Below are positions 6,120 to 13,534 of a stretch of DNA of 20,456 bases, in pieces (positions within the stretch are counted from its first letter, which is position 1; every line of letters starts with the position of its first letter). The notes beneath the pieces were generated by a model that saw only the letters and a list, made by a program, of their open reading frames with translations, had not been told where the DNA came from and did not search any database. The stretch comes from JAICLL01 sp035252155 (lineage in GTDB: Bacteria > Planctomycetota > Planctomycetia > Pirellulales > JAICIG01), in the NCBI GenBank assembly GCA_035252155.1, contig DATFDL010000147.1, forward strand, positions 1 through 20,456, given 5' to 3'. The position numbers and the translations under genes are program-made.

Positions 6120-9100
6120 TTACACGGCCCTGAAGTATTCGTCGCTCGACAAGATGCCGGCCTGCACCACGGTGCGCGGCAGGCCGACCTGCAAGTTCGA
6201 CAGCCAGTAGTTCAAGCCGCCCAAATCGGCCGGATGGCCCAAATAGCTCTGGTAGTAGCCGTTGATCAGGTCGCTACGAAACTCGGTGCTACCCACGATG
6301 GCCGCCGCCACCGACGACGCCGGCACACCGTTATTGAGCACGCTGCTCCAGTACGCCACGTCGCCGGCCGAGGCCGCCCGGCCGAGCAGGTTCTGGTAGA
6401 GCGCCTGCACCAGACTTTGCGTCGAGTTGCCGTGCGCGAAGATGTACTCGCCCGAGCCGGCGATCGCCGTGATCACGCTCTCGATCGGCAGTCCGGCCTG
6501 CATCTGTTGCAACCAGAAAGCCAGGCCGCCCGCGTCGATCGGCCGCCCTAGCATCTGCTGATAGGTGCTGTTGAGCACGTCGGTGCGATATTCGTTCGAG
6601 TTGAGAAAGATCGTCGCCAACTGGGCTCGTCCGCCCTGCGGGAACGTATTGATCCAATACATGATGTCGGCGTCGGCGCCCGTGCGGCCCAGCACGTCGT
6701 GATAGAGCCGTTCGACGTAATGAAACTGCTGGCTCACCAGCCGAATGGTGGCCACGTTGCTCAGGCTCTGGCCGTCGCTCACCTGATAGGTGAACGAATC
6801 GAGCCCGTGGAAATTCGCCCCTTGGCTGTAGGTGAACGTTCCATCCGGGTTCAGCACCAACGTTCCCAGCGCCGGCGGCGTGACCAGCGTGGCGGTCAAC
6901 GAGCCGCGGTTGGTCGGGTTGTCGAGCGTGCGGATGCCCGTGATTGTGTTGAAGCCCGGCACCAGTACGAACTCATGATCGAGCGCCAGCGGAGAACCCG
7001 CCGAGAGCACCGTCAGGCTGACGTGCGCCGGATTCGAGATCAAGCCCTGGTGATCCTTCACCGTGTAAGTGAAGCTATCGTTGCCGAAGAAGTTCGGCGC
7101 CGGCGTGTAGATGATCAGGCCCGTCACCGGGTTGACCTGCGCCGTTCCGAACTGCGGCGGTTGGACGATGGCCACCGTGCTGGGGTCGATGCCGCTGCCG
7201 GCGTCGCTGTCGTTAGCCAGCACGTCGATCGGCTGGCTAGTGTTCTTGTCGAAGGGCGACACCACGTCGTCGTTCGCCACCGGGGCCAACGTGGTGCGGC
7301 TGATCGTCACTGTGGCGACGTTCGACGTCAGCCCATTGCTGGCTTGCACCGTGTAGGTGAAGCTATCGGTCGTCGTATAGTTGGGGCCGGGCGTGTAGGT
7401 CACCACGCCGGTTGTCTGATTGACCGTGGCCGTACCGAAACTGGGCTGCGTGACGATCGTCACCGACGAGGGCACCAGCGTGGCGCCCGCCACGGTATCG
7501 TTGGCCAGCACGTTGATGTCGACCGGATTGCCAGGCAGCGTCACCGCGCCGTCGTCGTTGGCAACCGGAGCCTGATTGACCGCACCCACGTTGACGGTGA
7601 CCGTGGCGACCCGCGAACTGACTCCCTGATCGTCGAGCACCGTGTAGGTAAACGTGTCGACCCCGGCGAAGTTGACGTTGGGCGTGTAGACCACCTGGCC
7701 GGTTTGCGGATCGACGCTCACACTTCCGTGGATCGGTTTCGACTGAATGGCCACTGAATTGGTCTGCACCGTGCCGTCGGTGTCGTACGTATGGGCCAAT
7801 ACGTTGATGTTCGTCTGCTGATTCAGCGCGGTCGATGCAGCAAAGTCCTGGGCGATCGGCGCGTAGTCTTGGGTGCCGTAAAGGTTGAGCGTGAATGAAT
7901 CGAACGTACCGACCTGGCCGTTGGCATCCCGGTCCGAAACCGAGACGGTCCAGGTGCCCGTCGCGCTCTGGCCCCAGTCTTGCACGGTTGAGGTGCCCCA
8001 ATCGACATAGTCGGCATTGGGAATCAAATTGCCTTTCGCATCGAAGGTGGCGTCGAACGTCGTGTCGCCGCCGGCAATATGGAAGCTGCGGCTCTGCTGC
8101 AAGACAGACCGGGTGCCGTTGGGCGAAGTCAGAATCACTTCGATGTCGCCGCGAACGGGGTGCGTAATATTCAGCACCACCTCGGCATGCTCGACGTGTA
8201 GGTTGCCAGTGAAGGTAATCGGCACACTCACGCCCTGGGCCACGCCATCGGGAATGGCCTGATTCACGGTGATCAAGCCCGAAGAGACAGTCTGTTCCGG
8301 CTGCATCGGCGTCCAAGTCTTGGCCAGAGTGACCGCGTTGCCGGCGTTGACCTCGCCGAAGCCGTACTTGTCGTTCAGGTGGAACGGCGTGACCGTCACG
8401 TTCGACGGCAAAGTGACACCCACGGGCTTGCCGTTGGCATCGACCGGCACAATCGCGCCGTCCGACGTGTAGCCATAGCCGTTGTTAAACCAGCCCGACA
8501 AGACCGGCTCTGGGAACGCCAGGGGCCCCGGCGAAACCGGCGTCGGCGGAATGCCGGTGTCGGTGGGATCGTTTTTGGTGGCCGACTCGGCCAGGATTTC
8601 TTGCACGTCGCGCCACGTCAGCTTGGGATTTGCTTGCAGCATCAGAGCAATCACGCCGGTCACGTCGGGCGTGGCCGCCGAAGTGCCGTTCATGCCCCAG
8701 GTGCCGTTGTCGTCGTAGAGCGCTTCATATTTCAATTGACCGGGATTGGCCGGATCGGGCACGGCCAGCACGCTGGTCGAGGGAATGCCGCGTTCGTCGC
8801 TGGCGCCGGCCCCATCGTGTCCGCCAGGCGCCGCGACGAGCGTGTTCGCACCGGAGGCTGAGTAAAGGGCCAGCTTGCCGTCGTCGCCCAAGGCCGAAAC
8901 GACCACGGCGTACCGCGAGGCGGTCTCCGCTTCGTCGTTGGTGTTTTCCAAACCGTTTTGATTGCCTGCATTTCCGCCGGCGAACACAAAAATATTTCCC
9001 AGCCCGCTGCGGCCCACCGTTTCGGCTTGCTGCATGGCCGCCAGCGTGAGCGGATCGTTGGGACCGAGCACACCCGACAACTGTGGAAACTGGGGAACAT

Positions 9101-9770
9101 ATCCCCAACTGTTGTTGTAAACATCGATCTGCTGATCGTGGAACGTCAGCGCCTGAGAAAGCTGCGTGTCGCCGCCTTGCACCAGGTCTCCGTTGGGATC
9201 GAACGTGATAATCCGCTCGGCGCCAAATTGTGCATTGGGCGCGATGCCTGCCACGCCGATGCCGTTGTTGGCCGAGGCCGCGATGATGCCGGCCACCTCC
9301 GTGCCGTGGCTGTCTTCGCCGGCGGTGGCCCCCGGCGCGAACGGCTCCAACAGAGGTCCCAGAGGCGGAGTGGGATCGGGCTGGGCGTTGAAAAAGTTGT
9401 AGCTCAGATCGGGGCGGTAGTTCGCTGCCAGATCCGGATGTACGTGATAGACGCCCGAATCGACCACGCCGACCACCACGCCCTGGCCGGTGTACCCTTG
9501 CTGCCAGGCGGGCACCACATTGATATCGGCGCCTTTGGTGCCGCCGGTCTGCCCGGTGTTCTGCAAATTCCACTGCTCGCGGAAGAGTGGGTCGTTGGGC
9601 AGAGCCTGCGGAAAGGTGGTTGTCGAGAGCAGCCGGCGTTCTTCGAGCACTTCGAATAGCGTGCCCCGCGCCAGGGTGCGCCGATTCGCCCCGCCCGCCG
9701 CTCGCCGCCGCCGCGCCCCAGCCCGCCCCGAAGCGTTCGCCCGCGCACCCTTGAATGTACCAAACAACAT
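6120..9770 (-). CDS. Large extracellular subtilisin-like protease with LEPR-XLL motif, P domain, cadherin-like repeats and DUF4214
   Basis: The product is 1216 residues. An Arg-rich start is followed by FEVLEERRLLS at 39-49, a variant of the planctomycete LEPR-XLL motif of surface proteins. The S8 peptidase domain (about 60-400) opens with DPLFREQWNLQNTGQTGG and has catalytic D104, H155 (DSHGTEVAG) and S364 (NGTSAATP), with oxyanion N267. It resembles the kexin/furin branch, and a proprotein-convertase P domain follows at about 495-632. Four tandem cadherin/Ig-like units come next (about 636-1012), each with a D(T/S)FTYxV strand at 705, 802, 898 and 991. The end (1015-1216) has four helical DUF4214 repeats marked by LYHDVLGR, TYQQMLGRP, LYQNLLGR and YYQSYLGHP. 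AAGG lies 7 bases before the ATG. The family predicts secretion or surface attachment; the target protein is unknown. Confidence 0.92.
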   Translation of the reverse strand: MLFGTFKGARANASGRAGARRRRAAGGANRRTLARGTLFEVLEERRLLSTTTFPQALPNDPLFREQWNLQNTGQTGGTKGADINVVPAWQQGYTGQGVVVGVVDSGVYHVHPDLAANYRPDLSYNFFNAQPDPTPPLGPLLEPFAPGATAGEDSHGTEVAGIIAASANNGIGVAGIAPNAQFGAERIITFDPNGDLVQGGDTQLSQALTFHDQQIDVYNNSWGYVPQFPQLSGVLGPNDPLTLAAMQQAETVGRSGLGNIFVFAGGNAGNQNGLENTNDEAETASRYAVVVSALGDDGKLALYSASGANTLVAAPGGHDGAGASDERGIPSTSVLAVPDPANPGQLKYEALYDDNGTWGMNGTSAATPDVTGVIALMLQANPKLTWRDVQEILAESATKNDPTDTGIPPTPVSPGPLAFPEPVLSGWFNNGYGYTSDGAIVPVDANGKPVGVTLPSNVTVTPFHLNDKYGFGEVNAGNAVTLAKTWTPMQPEQTVSSGLITVNQAIPDGVAQGVSVPITFTGNLHVEHAEVVLNITHPVRGDIEVILTSPNGTRSVLQQSRSFHIAGGDTTFDATFDAKGNLIPNADYVDWGTSTVQDWGQSATGTWTVSVSDRDANGQVGTFDSFTLNLYGTQDYAPIAQDFAASTALNQQTNINVLAHTYDTDGTVQTNSVAIQSKPIHGSVSVDPQTGQVVYTPNVNFAGVDTFTYTVLDDQGVSSRVATVTVNVGAVNQAPVANDDGAVTLPGNPVDINVLANDTVAGATLVPSSVTIVTQPSFGTATVNQTTGVVTYTPGPNYTTTDSFTYTVQASNGLTSNVATVTISRTTLAPVANDDVVSPFDKNTSQPIDVLANDSDAGSGIDPSTVAIVQPPQFGTAQVNPVTGLIIYTPAPNFFGNDSFTYTVKDHQGLISNPAHVSLTVLSAGSPLALDHEFVLVPGFNTITGIRTLDNPTNRGSLTATLVTPPALGTLVLNPDGTFTYSQGANFHGLDSFTYQVSDGQSLSNVATIRLVSQQFHYVERLYHDVLGRTGADADIMYWINTFPQGGRAQLATIFLNSNEYRTDVLNSTYQQMLGRPIDAGGLAFWLQQMQAGLPIESVITAIAGSGEYIFAHGNSTQSLVQALYQNLLGRAASAGDVAYWSSVLNNGVPASSVAAAIVGSTEFRSDLINGYYQSYLGHPADLGGLNYWLSNLQVGLPRTVVQAGILSSDEYFRAV

Positions 9771-9824
9771 TACAGACCTTCCCCTAAGAAACGCTTACGT
9801 TGGCTGACCTGCCCTGAAAAGAAC

Positions 9825-9844
9825 GGTTATCTTGGAGAATAACC
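9825..9844. promoter_or_regulatory. Small dyad in the protease upstream region
   Basis: GGTTAT (9825-9830) and ATAACC (9839-9844) are exact inverted copies around an 8-base loop, about 55-75 bases before the protease ATG. This is the right place for an operator or leader hairpin of that gene. The arms are short, so chance is possible. Confidence 0.3.
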
Positions 9845-9880
9845 AGCAGTTACAACGACCGCAACGACTTTTTGGACGGG

Positions 9881-9949
9881 GTAGCAGAATTCGTGAGAAT
9901 TCTGGCGGAGGCTCGCGCGGGCGGCCTGACTTCTCACGAAGTCAGCTAC
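9881..9949. repeat. REP-like inverted-repeat element, copy 2
   Basis: The left arm GTAGCAGAATTCGTGAGAA (9881-9899) pairs with TTCTCACGAAGTCAGCTAC (9931-9949) at 17 of 19 positions around a 31-base GC-rich loop. Its first 26 bases (9881-9906) are identical to 2526-2551, and its right end shares CACGAAGTCAGCTACA with copy 1. The loop sequences differ. The element lies between the divergent protease and exported-protein genes, so it probably does not serve only as a terminator. Confidence 0.8.
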
Positions 9950-10001
9950 AGGCCGGCGGCTTGGTTCGGAATTTGCTTAAAAATACCGGCGGAGGCCAGC
10001 C

Positions 10002-10469
10002 ATGAAATCATTTCGACGATGGGCGGCCCTCGCCGCGGCCTTAACCCTCACGGCGATCGGGTGGCCCGGCGCTGCCAAGGCCCAATGGACCAATCCGCTC
10101 TTGACCGAGGGGGTGGGCAGCGGCCGCGATCTGAGCGACTACTACTACCACTCAGGCCGGGCGGCAGGCGGCTACGGACCGGCCGCCTCGCCCCGCGACA
10201 AAAACCCCGCCGAGACGCTCTTGCGGGAGATGAACGGCACGCATTACCGGCGGCACACGGGCCGCGCGTACTTTCGCGGCCGCCCTCTCGAAGATGCCCG
10301 GCAAGTAATCGCCCGCCAAATGGCCCGCGATCAGCGGCGCGCCCGACACGGTATTGCCGGCCCGCGCCAGGCCAACCGCACCCGTAGTCCGTCTGACACC
10401 GTGCGTCGGCCGAGCCGGCCACCTCAACCGCCCAGACCGCTGCCTCCGCCGTCGGGGCCGCTCTATTGA
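10002..10469 (+). CDS. Small exported Arg/Pro-rich protein
   Basis: The 155-residue product has a clear signal peptide: basic MKSFRR, then hydrophobic WAALAAALTLTAIGW, with likely cleavage after AKA (residue 27). The mature part has QWTNPLLTEGVGSGRDLSDYYYH, then many Arg residues, and ends in a Pro-rich tail from about residue 130. No enzyme motif is visible. It is probably periplasmic or cell-surface. GGAGG at 9991-9995, 6 bases before the ATG, fixes the start. It ends 3 bases before the universal stress gene, so the two are probably one transcript. I do not recognise a family. Confidence 0.7.
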   Translation: MKSFRRWAALAAALTLTAIGWPGAAKAQWTNPLLTEGVGSGRDLSDYYYHSGRAAGGYGPAASPRDKNPAETLLREMNGTHYRRHTGRAYFRGRPLEDARQVIARQMARDQRRARHGIAGPRQANRTRSPSDTVRRPSRPPQPPRPLPPPSGPLY

Positions 10470-10472
10470 ACT

Positions 10473-10907
10473 ATGGCAACTGATTGGCTACCAAAGGACC
10501 GGGTAGTTGTGCCGGTCGATTTTTCCGACGAATCGTTCGCGGCGCTCGATACGGCACTGAAGTTGGTATCCGGCGCCGCGCACCTCTCGTTGATTTATGT
10601 TTTGCCCGTTTACGATCCCGCCGAACCAGACGTGGTCTGGACGACGCTTGACGATGAAGCGCGACGGCATCATGCGCAGCTTGCCTTGCAAGAGCGGCTC
10701 AGCGATGCGAAATATCAGGGCATCAAGACGGTAATTGCATTTGGCAATCCGGGGCACGAGATCGCCGCCTTCGCCCCGGCGGAACGCGCTGAGCTGATTG
10801 TGCTTTCATCTCACGGCCGCACGGGTTTGACGCGGCTCTTGATTGGCTCGGTCGCGGAGCGCGTGGTACGGCTGGCCCACTGTCCGGTGTTGGTGTTGCG
10901 CAAATAG
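10473..10907 (+). CDS. Universal stress protein (UspA family)
   Basis: The 144-residue product has the single-domain Usp length. It opens with RVVVPVDFSDESFAALDTAL, the usual first strand and helix with the conserved D of VDFS. It has LSLIYVLPVYDP after the second strand. It ends with LSSHGRTGLTRLLIGS followed by VAERVVRLAHCPVLVL. The nucleotide-binding pattern is Gx2Gx9G(S/T); here the first Gly is Ser (SSHG) while the rest is intact, so ATP binding may be altered. Members are cytoplasmic and often induced in stress or stationary phase. The upstream gene ends only 3 bases before, and no good ribosome site is seen, which suggests coupling. Confidence 0.92.
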   Translation: MATDWLPKDRVVVPVDFSDESFAALDTALKLVSGAAHLSLIYVLPVYDPAEPDVVWTTLDDEARRHHAQLALQERLSDAKYQGIKTVIAFGNPGHEIAAFAPAERAELIVLSSHGRTGLTRLLIGSVAERVVRLAHCPVLVLRK

Positions 10908-10942
10908 TCTTCATCGAATTCAATTCATTGCAGGGCACCATT

Positions 10943-12091
10943 ATGGCGTGTTCACTGTATGTCATGAGGCGCGCACTCACTGAGCGGGTGGGCCCGTGTA
11001 CTCGGAGAGGCATTGCCGTTCGACATCTTGTCGTCCTTGCCGCAATTGTCATGACGCCTGCCTTTTCGACTGTCTGTTTAGCAGCCCCCCGCATCGACTC
11101 AAGCAATGTCGTGTATTCGTCGATCGCATTCGGAAAGTTGTATCATTGTGGTCCGGACGCGATGGAAGGGGACGACGCGGATCGCCTTGTGGCCGTGGTG
11201 ACAATTGATCTTAGTGGCTCGACGGAGAGAACGGATTATGTTGTCCCTGTCCACCAACACTTTACGCGGCACCCGTTCCGCTGGCGCCTCGCGGACGACG
11301 CGATCTTTATGCTTACAGGAACTGGTTATCCAGTGGGACAAAATGTTTTCGCCTTTCACCGAATTCCGCTGTCGGAGCTCCCAAGACACCGCCGACAGAA
11401 TCTCCGACTACCTCGCCGAGAAGAATACACCGACTATGGTGACTATCAAAAGGCGTGGTTTAGCGCGGTCGGCGCTCCGACAGTCGATCGTAAGCTAGAA
11501 CCGTTCCACGGGGCGTATGCGATTTGCGATCCGACGCCGGTCTATGCTGCTTTTGTGCGTGAGGGCGCCACCAAAAAGTTTTCATTCGACTTCTCGGTGT
11601 CGGCCGATGACTCCATCAAATGCAGTACGTATGGAGGGGGCGTCTTTGAGGAATTTGCTTCGACCCTTGAAGAGGTCAAAGGGCAGACAGAGCGCATCGA
11701 CCCAGGGCTATGGGAAGCCATCCGCTCGCAAAAGATTGTGATGGAAGACCGATTCTGGGTGTTCCCTTTTGACACTTTCCGGTACTTGGTCACCGAGTCA
11801 GGAAAAGTCCTCGTTTACAATGCCCCCGAAGAGCCGCGAGCCGCGGGGGTTTTTGACGACTCGCCCGTTGTCTGCATTGTTGACGATGCGGACTCGGGAA
11901 AAGTGTTCGCGTTTAGCCGGCGCGGTTACTGCGAGCTGAAGGATCCGCTGACCTTGATCGCTCACCAGTTGCCGGCGCGAGCTGAAGACCAAGATTTCGC
12001 CTCGCTTGCCGCTCGCTGTGCTCAGGTTTTGATGGACGCCGGAAGGGCGCGATCGCCAAAAAGCAAGCCGGGCAACCGCGACGGGAACTAG
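10943..12091 (+). CDS. Exported protein of unknown function
   Basis: The product is 382 residues from the ATG at 10943, which has AGGG 7 bases upstream; a TTG at 10928 extends the frame but is less likely. The N-terminus reads RRGIAVRHLVVLAAIVM followed by TPAFSTVCLAAP, a signal peptide with a slightly long basic lead and a Cys near the end of the hydrophobic core. The mature part shows no recognised domain. It has alternating charged and aromatic segments such as DYVVPVHQHFTRHPFRW and VMEDRFWVFPFDTFRYLV and five or so scattered Cys. A VLVYNAPEEPRAAGVFDD stretch suggests a beta-rich fold. The coding strand looks less GC-rich than the flanking genes, which may point to a different origin. It stands alone, with no partner gene. 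Confidence 0.7.
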   Translation: MACSLYVMRRALTERVGPCTRRGIAVRHLVVLAAIVMTPAFSTVCLAAPRIDSSNVVYSSIAFGKLYHCGPDAMEGDDADRLVAVVTIDLSGSTERTDYVVPVHQHFTRHPFRWRLADDAIFMLTGTGYPVGQNVFAFHRIPLSELPRHRRQNLRLPRREEYTDYGDYQKAWFSAVGAPTVDRKLEPFHGAYAICDPTPVYAAFVREGATKKFSFDFSVSADDSIKCSTYGGGVFEEFASTLEEVKGQTERIDPGLWEAIRSQKIVMEDRFWVFPFDTFRYLVTESGKVLVYNAPEEPRAAGVFDDSPVVCIVDDADSGKVFAFSRRGYCELKDPLTLIAHQLPARAEDQDFASLAARCAQVLMDAGRARSPKSKPGNRDGN

Positions 12092-12214
12092 CAAGGTCGT
12101 CGCGGCACCCCGGTTGCGGCTACATCATTGGGCATGGCCAAAGTGGCTAAAGGAATGCTACTCGCCGCGAGCGGCAGCTTGCCGTCAATGACTATCATTA
12201 GCCGCCATTGGGTG

Positions 12215-12246
12215 ACGCCGGGTGGTTCGTGCTGTTCCCACGGCGT
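12215..12246. terminator. Possible bidirectional terminator hairpin
   Basis: ACGCCG (12215-12220) pairs with CGGCGT (12241-12246) across 20 bases, with further partial pairing inside (GGTGG with CCCA). The hairpin lies between the convergent ends of the exported protein (+) and the DUF3309 gene (-). It has only a short TTT after it on the plus strand, so it is a weak candidate. Confidence 0.25.
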
Positions 12247-12264
12247 TTCTCCCTGCGCCGGTGC

Positions 12265-12453
12265 TTATGGCCCTGTCAGGCCCGGGCCCCCGAAGCCGAA
12301 CGGCACGACCTGCAAAAGCATGAGCACGATCAGAATGGCCAACAGCGTTCCCAACAGCCCGCTCGGGGCGTATCCCCAACTACGTGAGTACGGCCACGCC
12401 GGCGCCGAACCGACAGCCATGAGCACCAGAATTATCAGCAATAACGTCCACAT
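12265..12453 (-). CDS. DUF3309 family small membrane protein
   Basis: The 62-residue product has two hydrophobic helices, WTLLLIILVLMAVGSAPA and LLGTLLAILIVLMLLQVV. They are joined by WPYSRSWGYAPSG, the conserved central loop of DUF3309 (WPYSRSWGYGPSG in many members). Family members are around 50 residues, are found in soil and water bacteria, and have no known function. The longer frame from 12504 has no ribosome site, while TGGAG sits 7 bases before the ATG at 12453. It follows the PRC-barrel gene by 91 bases on the same strand, with a strong hairpin between. It may be a small inner-membrane stress-related protein, but that is inference. Confidence 0.8.
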   Translation of the reverse strand: MWTLLLIILVLMAVGSAPAWPYSRSWGYAPSGLLGTLLAILIVLMLLQVVPFGFGGPGLTGP

Positions 12454-12489
12454 GATGATTCTCCAGGGTGAGGCATGACGGTAGGCGCC

Positions 12490-12519
12490 GCTCGGGCCAG
12501 GCAAGCGCCCGGCCCGAGC
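12490..12519 (-). terminator. Strong hairpin between the PRC-barrel and DUF3309 genes
   Basis: GCTCGGGCC (12490-12498) and GGCCCGAGC (12511-12519) are perfect inverted copies. The inner bases extend the stem to about 13 pairs with one G:U, closed by a 4-base loop. It lies right after the PRC-barrel stop and before the DUF3309 ribosome site. No U run follows, so it could be an attenuator, an RNA-stability element or a Rho-type stop rather than a classic intrinsic terminator. Confidence 0.5.
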
Positions 12520-12544
12520 AACGCATCAATTGCGTTGGGACGCC

Positions 12545-13009
12545 TTAGCGCGGCAGGAGTCCGCGGCGCATCGCGCGACGTTGCTGGCCCGGCGTCAAAC
12601 CATAGAACTGATAGATCTGGTTTCGGTAGGCGGGAGTCGCGAAGGCCGGATACTGCTGGGCCGTGTAGGTCGGCACCTGCTCGAATTTCTGCGGCGCGAT
12701 GTGAACCACCGCCAAACGCTTGTCCACATTAAAACGGACCGCGTCCCAGGGCACGGTGACCAGCCGCTCATCGCTATTCATGACGATCAGGTAATCGACA
12801 TTGCCCTGTTCGTCCAAAACGATGTCGTCGACGGTTCCGACCGACGCGTCACTTTGAAGCGTGACCTTCGAGCCGAGAATCTGCTTGGCACGGAAGTGCG
12901 GTTGTCCGTCGGGCGGGGCATCGTGGTCTTGCGACCAGGCCACGCTCGCAGCCGCCAAAGCGGCGAACAGCAGACTGCAACGGATCGGGGCGAATGCTCG
13001 AATCTTCAT
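12545..13009 (-). CDS. Exported PRC-barrel domain protein
   Basis: The 154-residue product has a signal peptide (basic MKIRAFAPIR, hydrophobic CSLLFAALAAASVAW, then SQ). The PRC-barrel fold spans about residues 37-105: FRAKQILGSKVTLQSD, then VGTVDDIVLDEQGNVDYLIV, a typical strand pattern, and VPWDAVRF. PRC-barrel domains occur in RNA-processing, photosynthetic reaction-centre and many stress or envelope proteins, usually as small beta-barrel adaptors. An exported version like this is likely periplasmic, function unknown. The C-terminal tail (about 110-154) is Tyr/Gln/Arg-rich. GGGAGGA sits a few bases before the ATG. The upstream side has a T-rich stretch and an exact dyad, and the DUF3309 gene follows. 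Confidence 0.85.
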   Translation of the reverse strand: MKIRAFAPIRCSLLFAALAAASVAWSQDHDAPPDGQPHFRAKQILGSKVTLQSDASVGTVDDIVLDEQGNVDYLIVMNSDERLVTVPWDAVRFNVDKRLAVVHIAPQKFEQVPTYTAQQYPAFATPAYRNQIYQFYGLTPGQQRRAMRRGLLPR

Positions 13010-13092
13010 GTTGTCCTCCCTTTAAAAATGGTAGTGGTGTCGAATCTCCGAAGGCTTCATTCCATATTCCATTTAAAAGCTCTCCTTTTTTC

Positions 13093-13113
13093 TTGCGTTT
13101 GACGCAAACGCAA
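13093..13113. promoter_or_regulatory. Exact dyad upstream of the PRC-barrel gene
   Basis: TTGCGTTT (13093-13100) and AAACGCAA (13106-13113) are perfect inverted copies around 5 bases. They are preceded on the plus strand by TTTTTT (13086-13091). The dyad sits about 85 bases before the PRC-barrel start, where an operator could lie. As a terminator it would need the T run on the other side for either flanking gene, so a protein-binding site is more likely. The rest of the gap 13010-13240 shows a small CCCG/CGGG stem near 13170 and no gene. Confidence 0.45.
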
Positions 13114-13240
13114 TGCCGCACCGGGCCATCGCACGTCGGCGAGGGAGGCGAATCGAAGTCAGAAGACCCGTCAAAATCGGGACTTAGTGCGAATGCAAGA
13201 GGATTTTGGAGCGGTTCACGCTGGCGGAATGAGGTGCCAA

Positions 13241-13534
13241 TTAGTGAATCCGGAGCGGTTGCTCGGTAATCAGAATTTCGAGCTGCTCGAAGGTGCGAAG
13301 CAGGTCCCGCTTGAGCTGGGCGACAAAACCAGCGCTGCCCTGACGGCGAAAATCGAGGACCCTGCCACCCTGCCAAATGACACGAAGCGGAAATTCTCGC
13401 TGCTGCGTGGTCAGGCCGCCAAAATGGGCCAGGAGCCGCCGCTCGACCCCGTCAAAGAGTTCGCCGGCAAAGGGTCGGCCGTCGTTGTCGGTTAAAGGCA
13501 GGTAGAAGTCGTAGCGGCGGGCCGATTTAGCCAT
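13241..13534 (-). CDS. Small conserved-looking protein, second gene of an overlapping pair
   Basis: I do not recognise a named family. From the ATG at 13534 the product is 97 residues. It begins AKSARRYDFYLPLTDNDGRP, then has a helix with FDGVERRLLAHFGGLT, a central part WQGGRVLDFRR and a C-terminal helix AQLKRDLLRTFEQLEILIT. The lay-out (YDFYLPL strand, NDGRP turn, FGGLT, EILIT end) looks like a small alpha/beta fold. I have the impression of similar but longer conserved hypothetical proteins in planctomycetes and cyanobacteria, so the centre may be shortened. The ATG overlaps the upstream stop by 8 bases, so translation is coupled. It could be an effector and regulator pair, but no such motif is seen. 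Confidence 0.65.
   Translation of the reverse strand: MAKSARRYDFYLPLTDNDGRPFAGELFDGVERRLLAHFGGLTTQQREFPLRVIWQGGRVLDFRRQGSAGFVAQLKRDLLRTFEQLEILITEQPLRIH

Noticed and set aside
6699..7757. A 352-residue plus-strand frame opposite the protease repeats
   Set aside because: It is very rich in Arg, Val and His with repeat patterns that simply mirror the cadherin-like units.
13086..13113. An intrinsic terminator at the TTGCGTTT dyad
   Set aside because: The T run lies before the stem on the plus strand and no gene ends in the matching direction close by, so an operator role is preferred.
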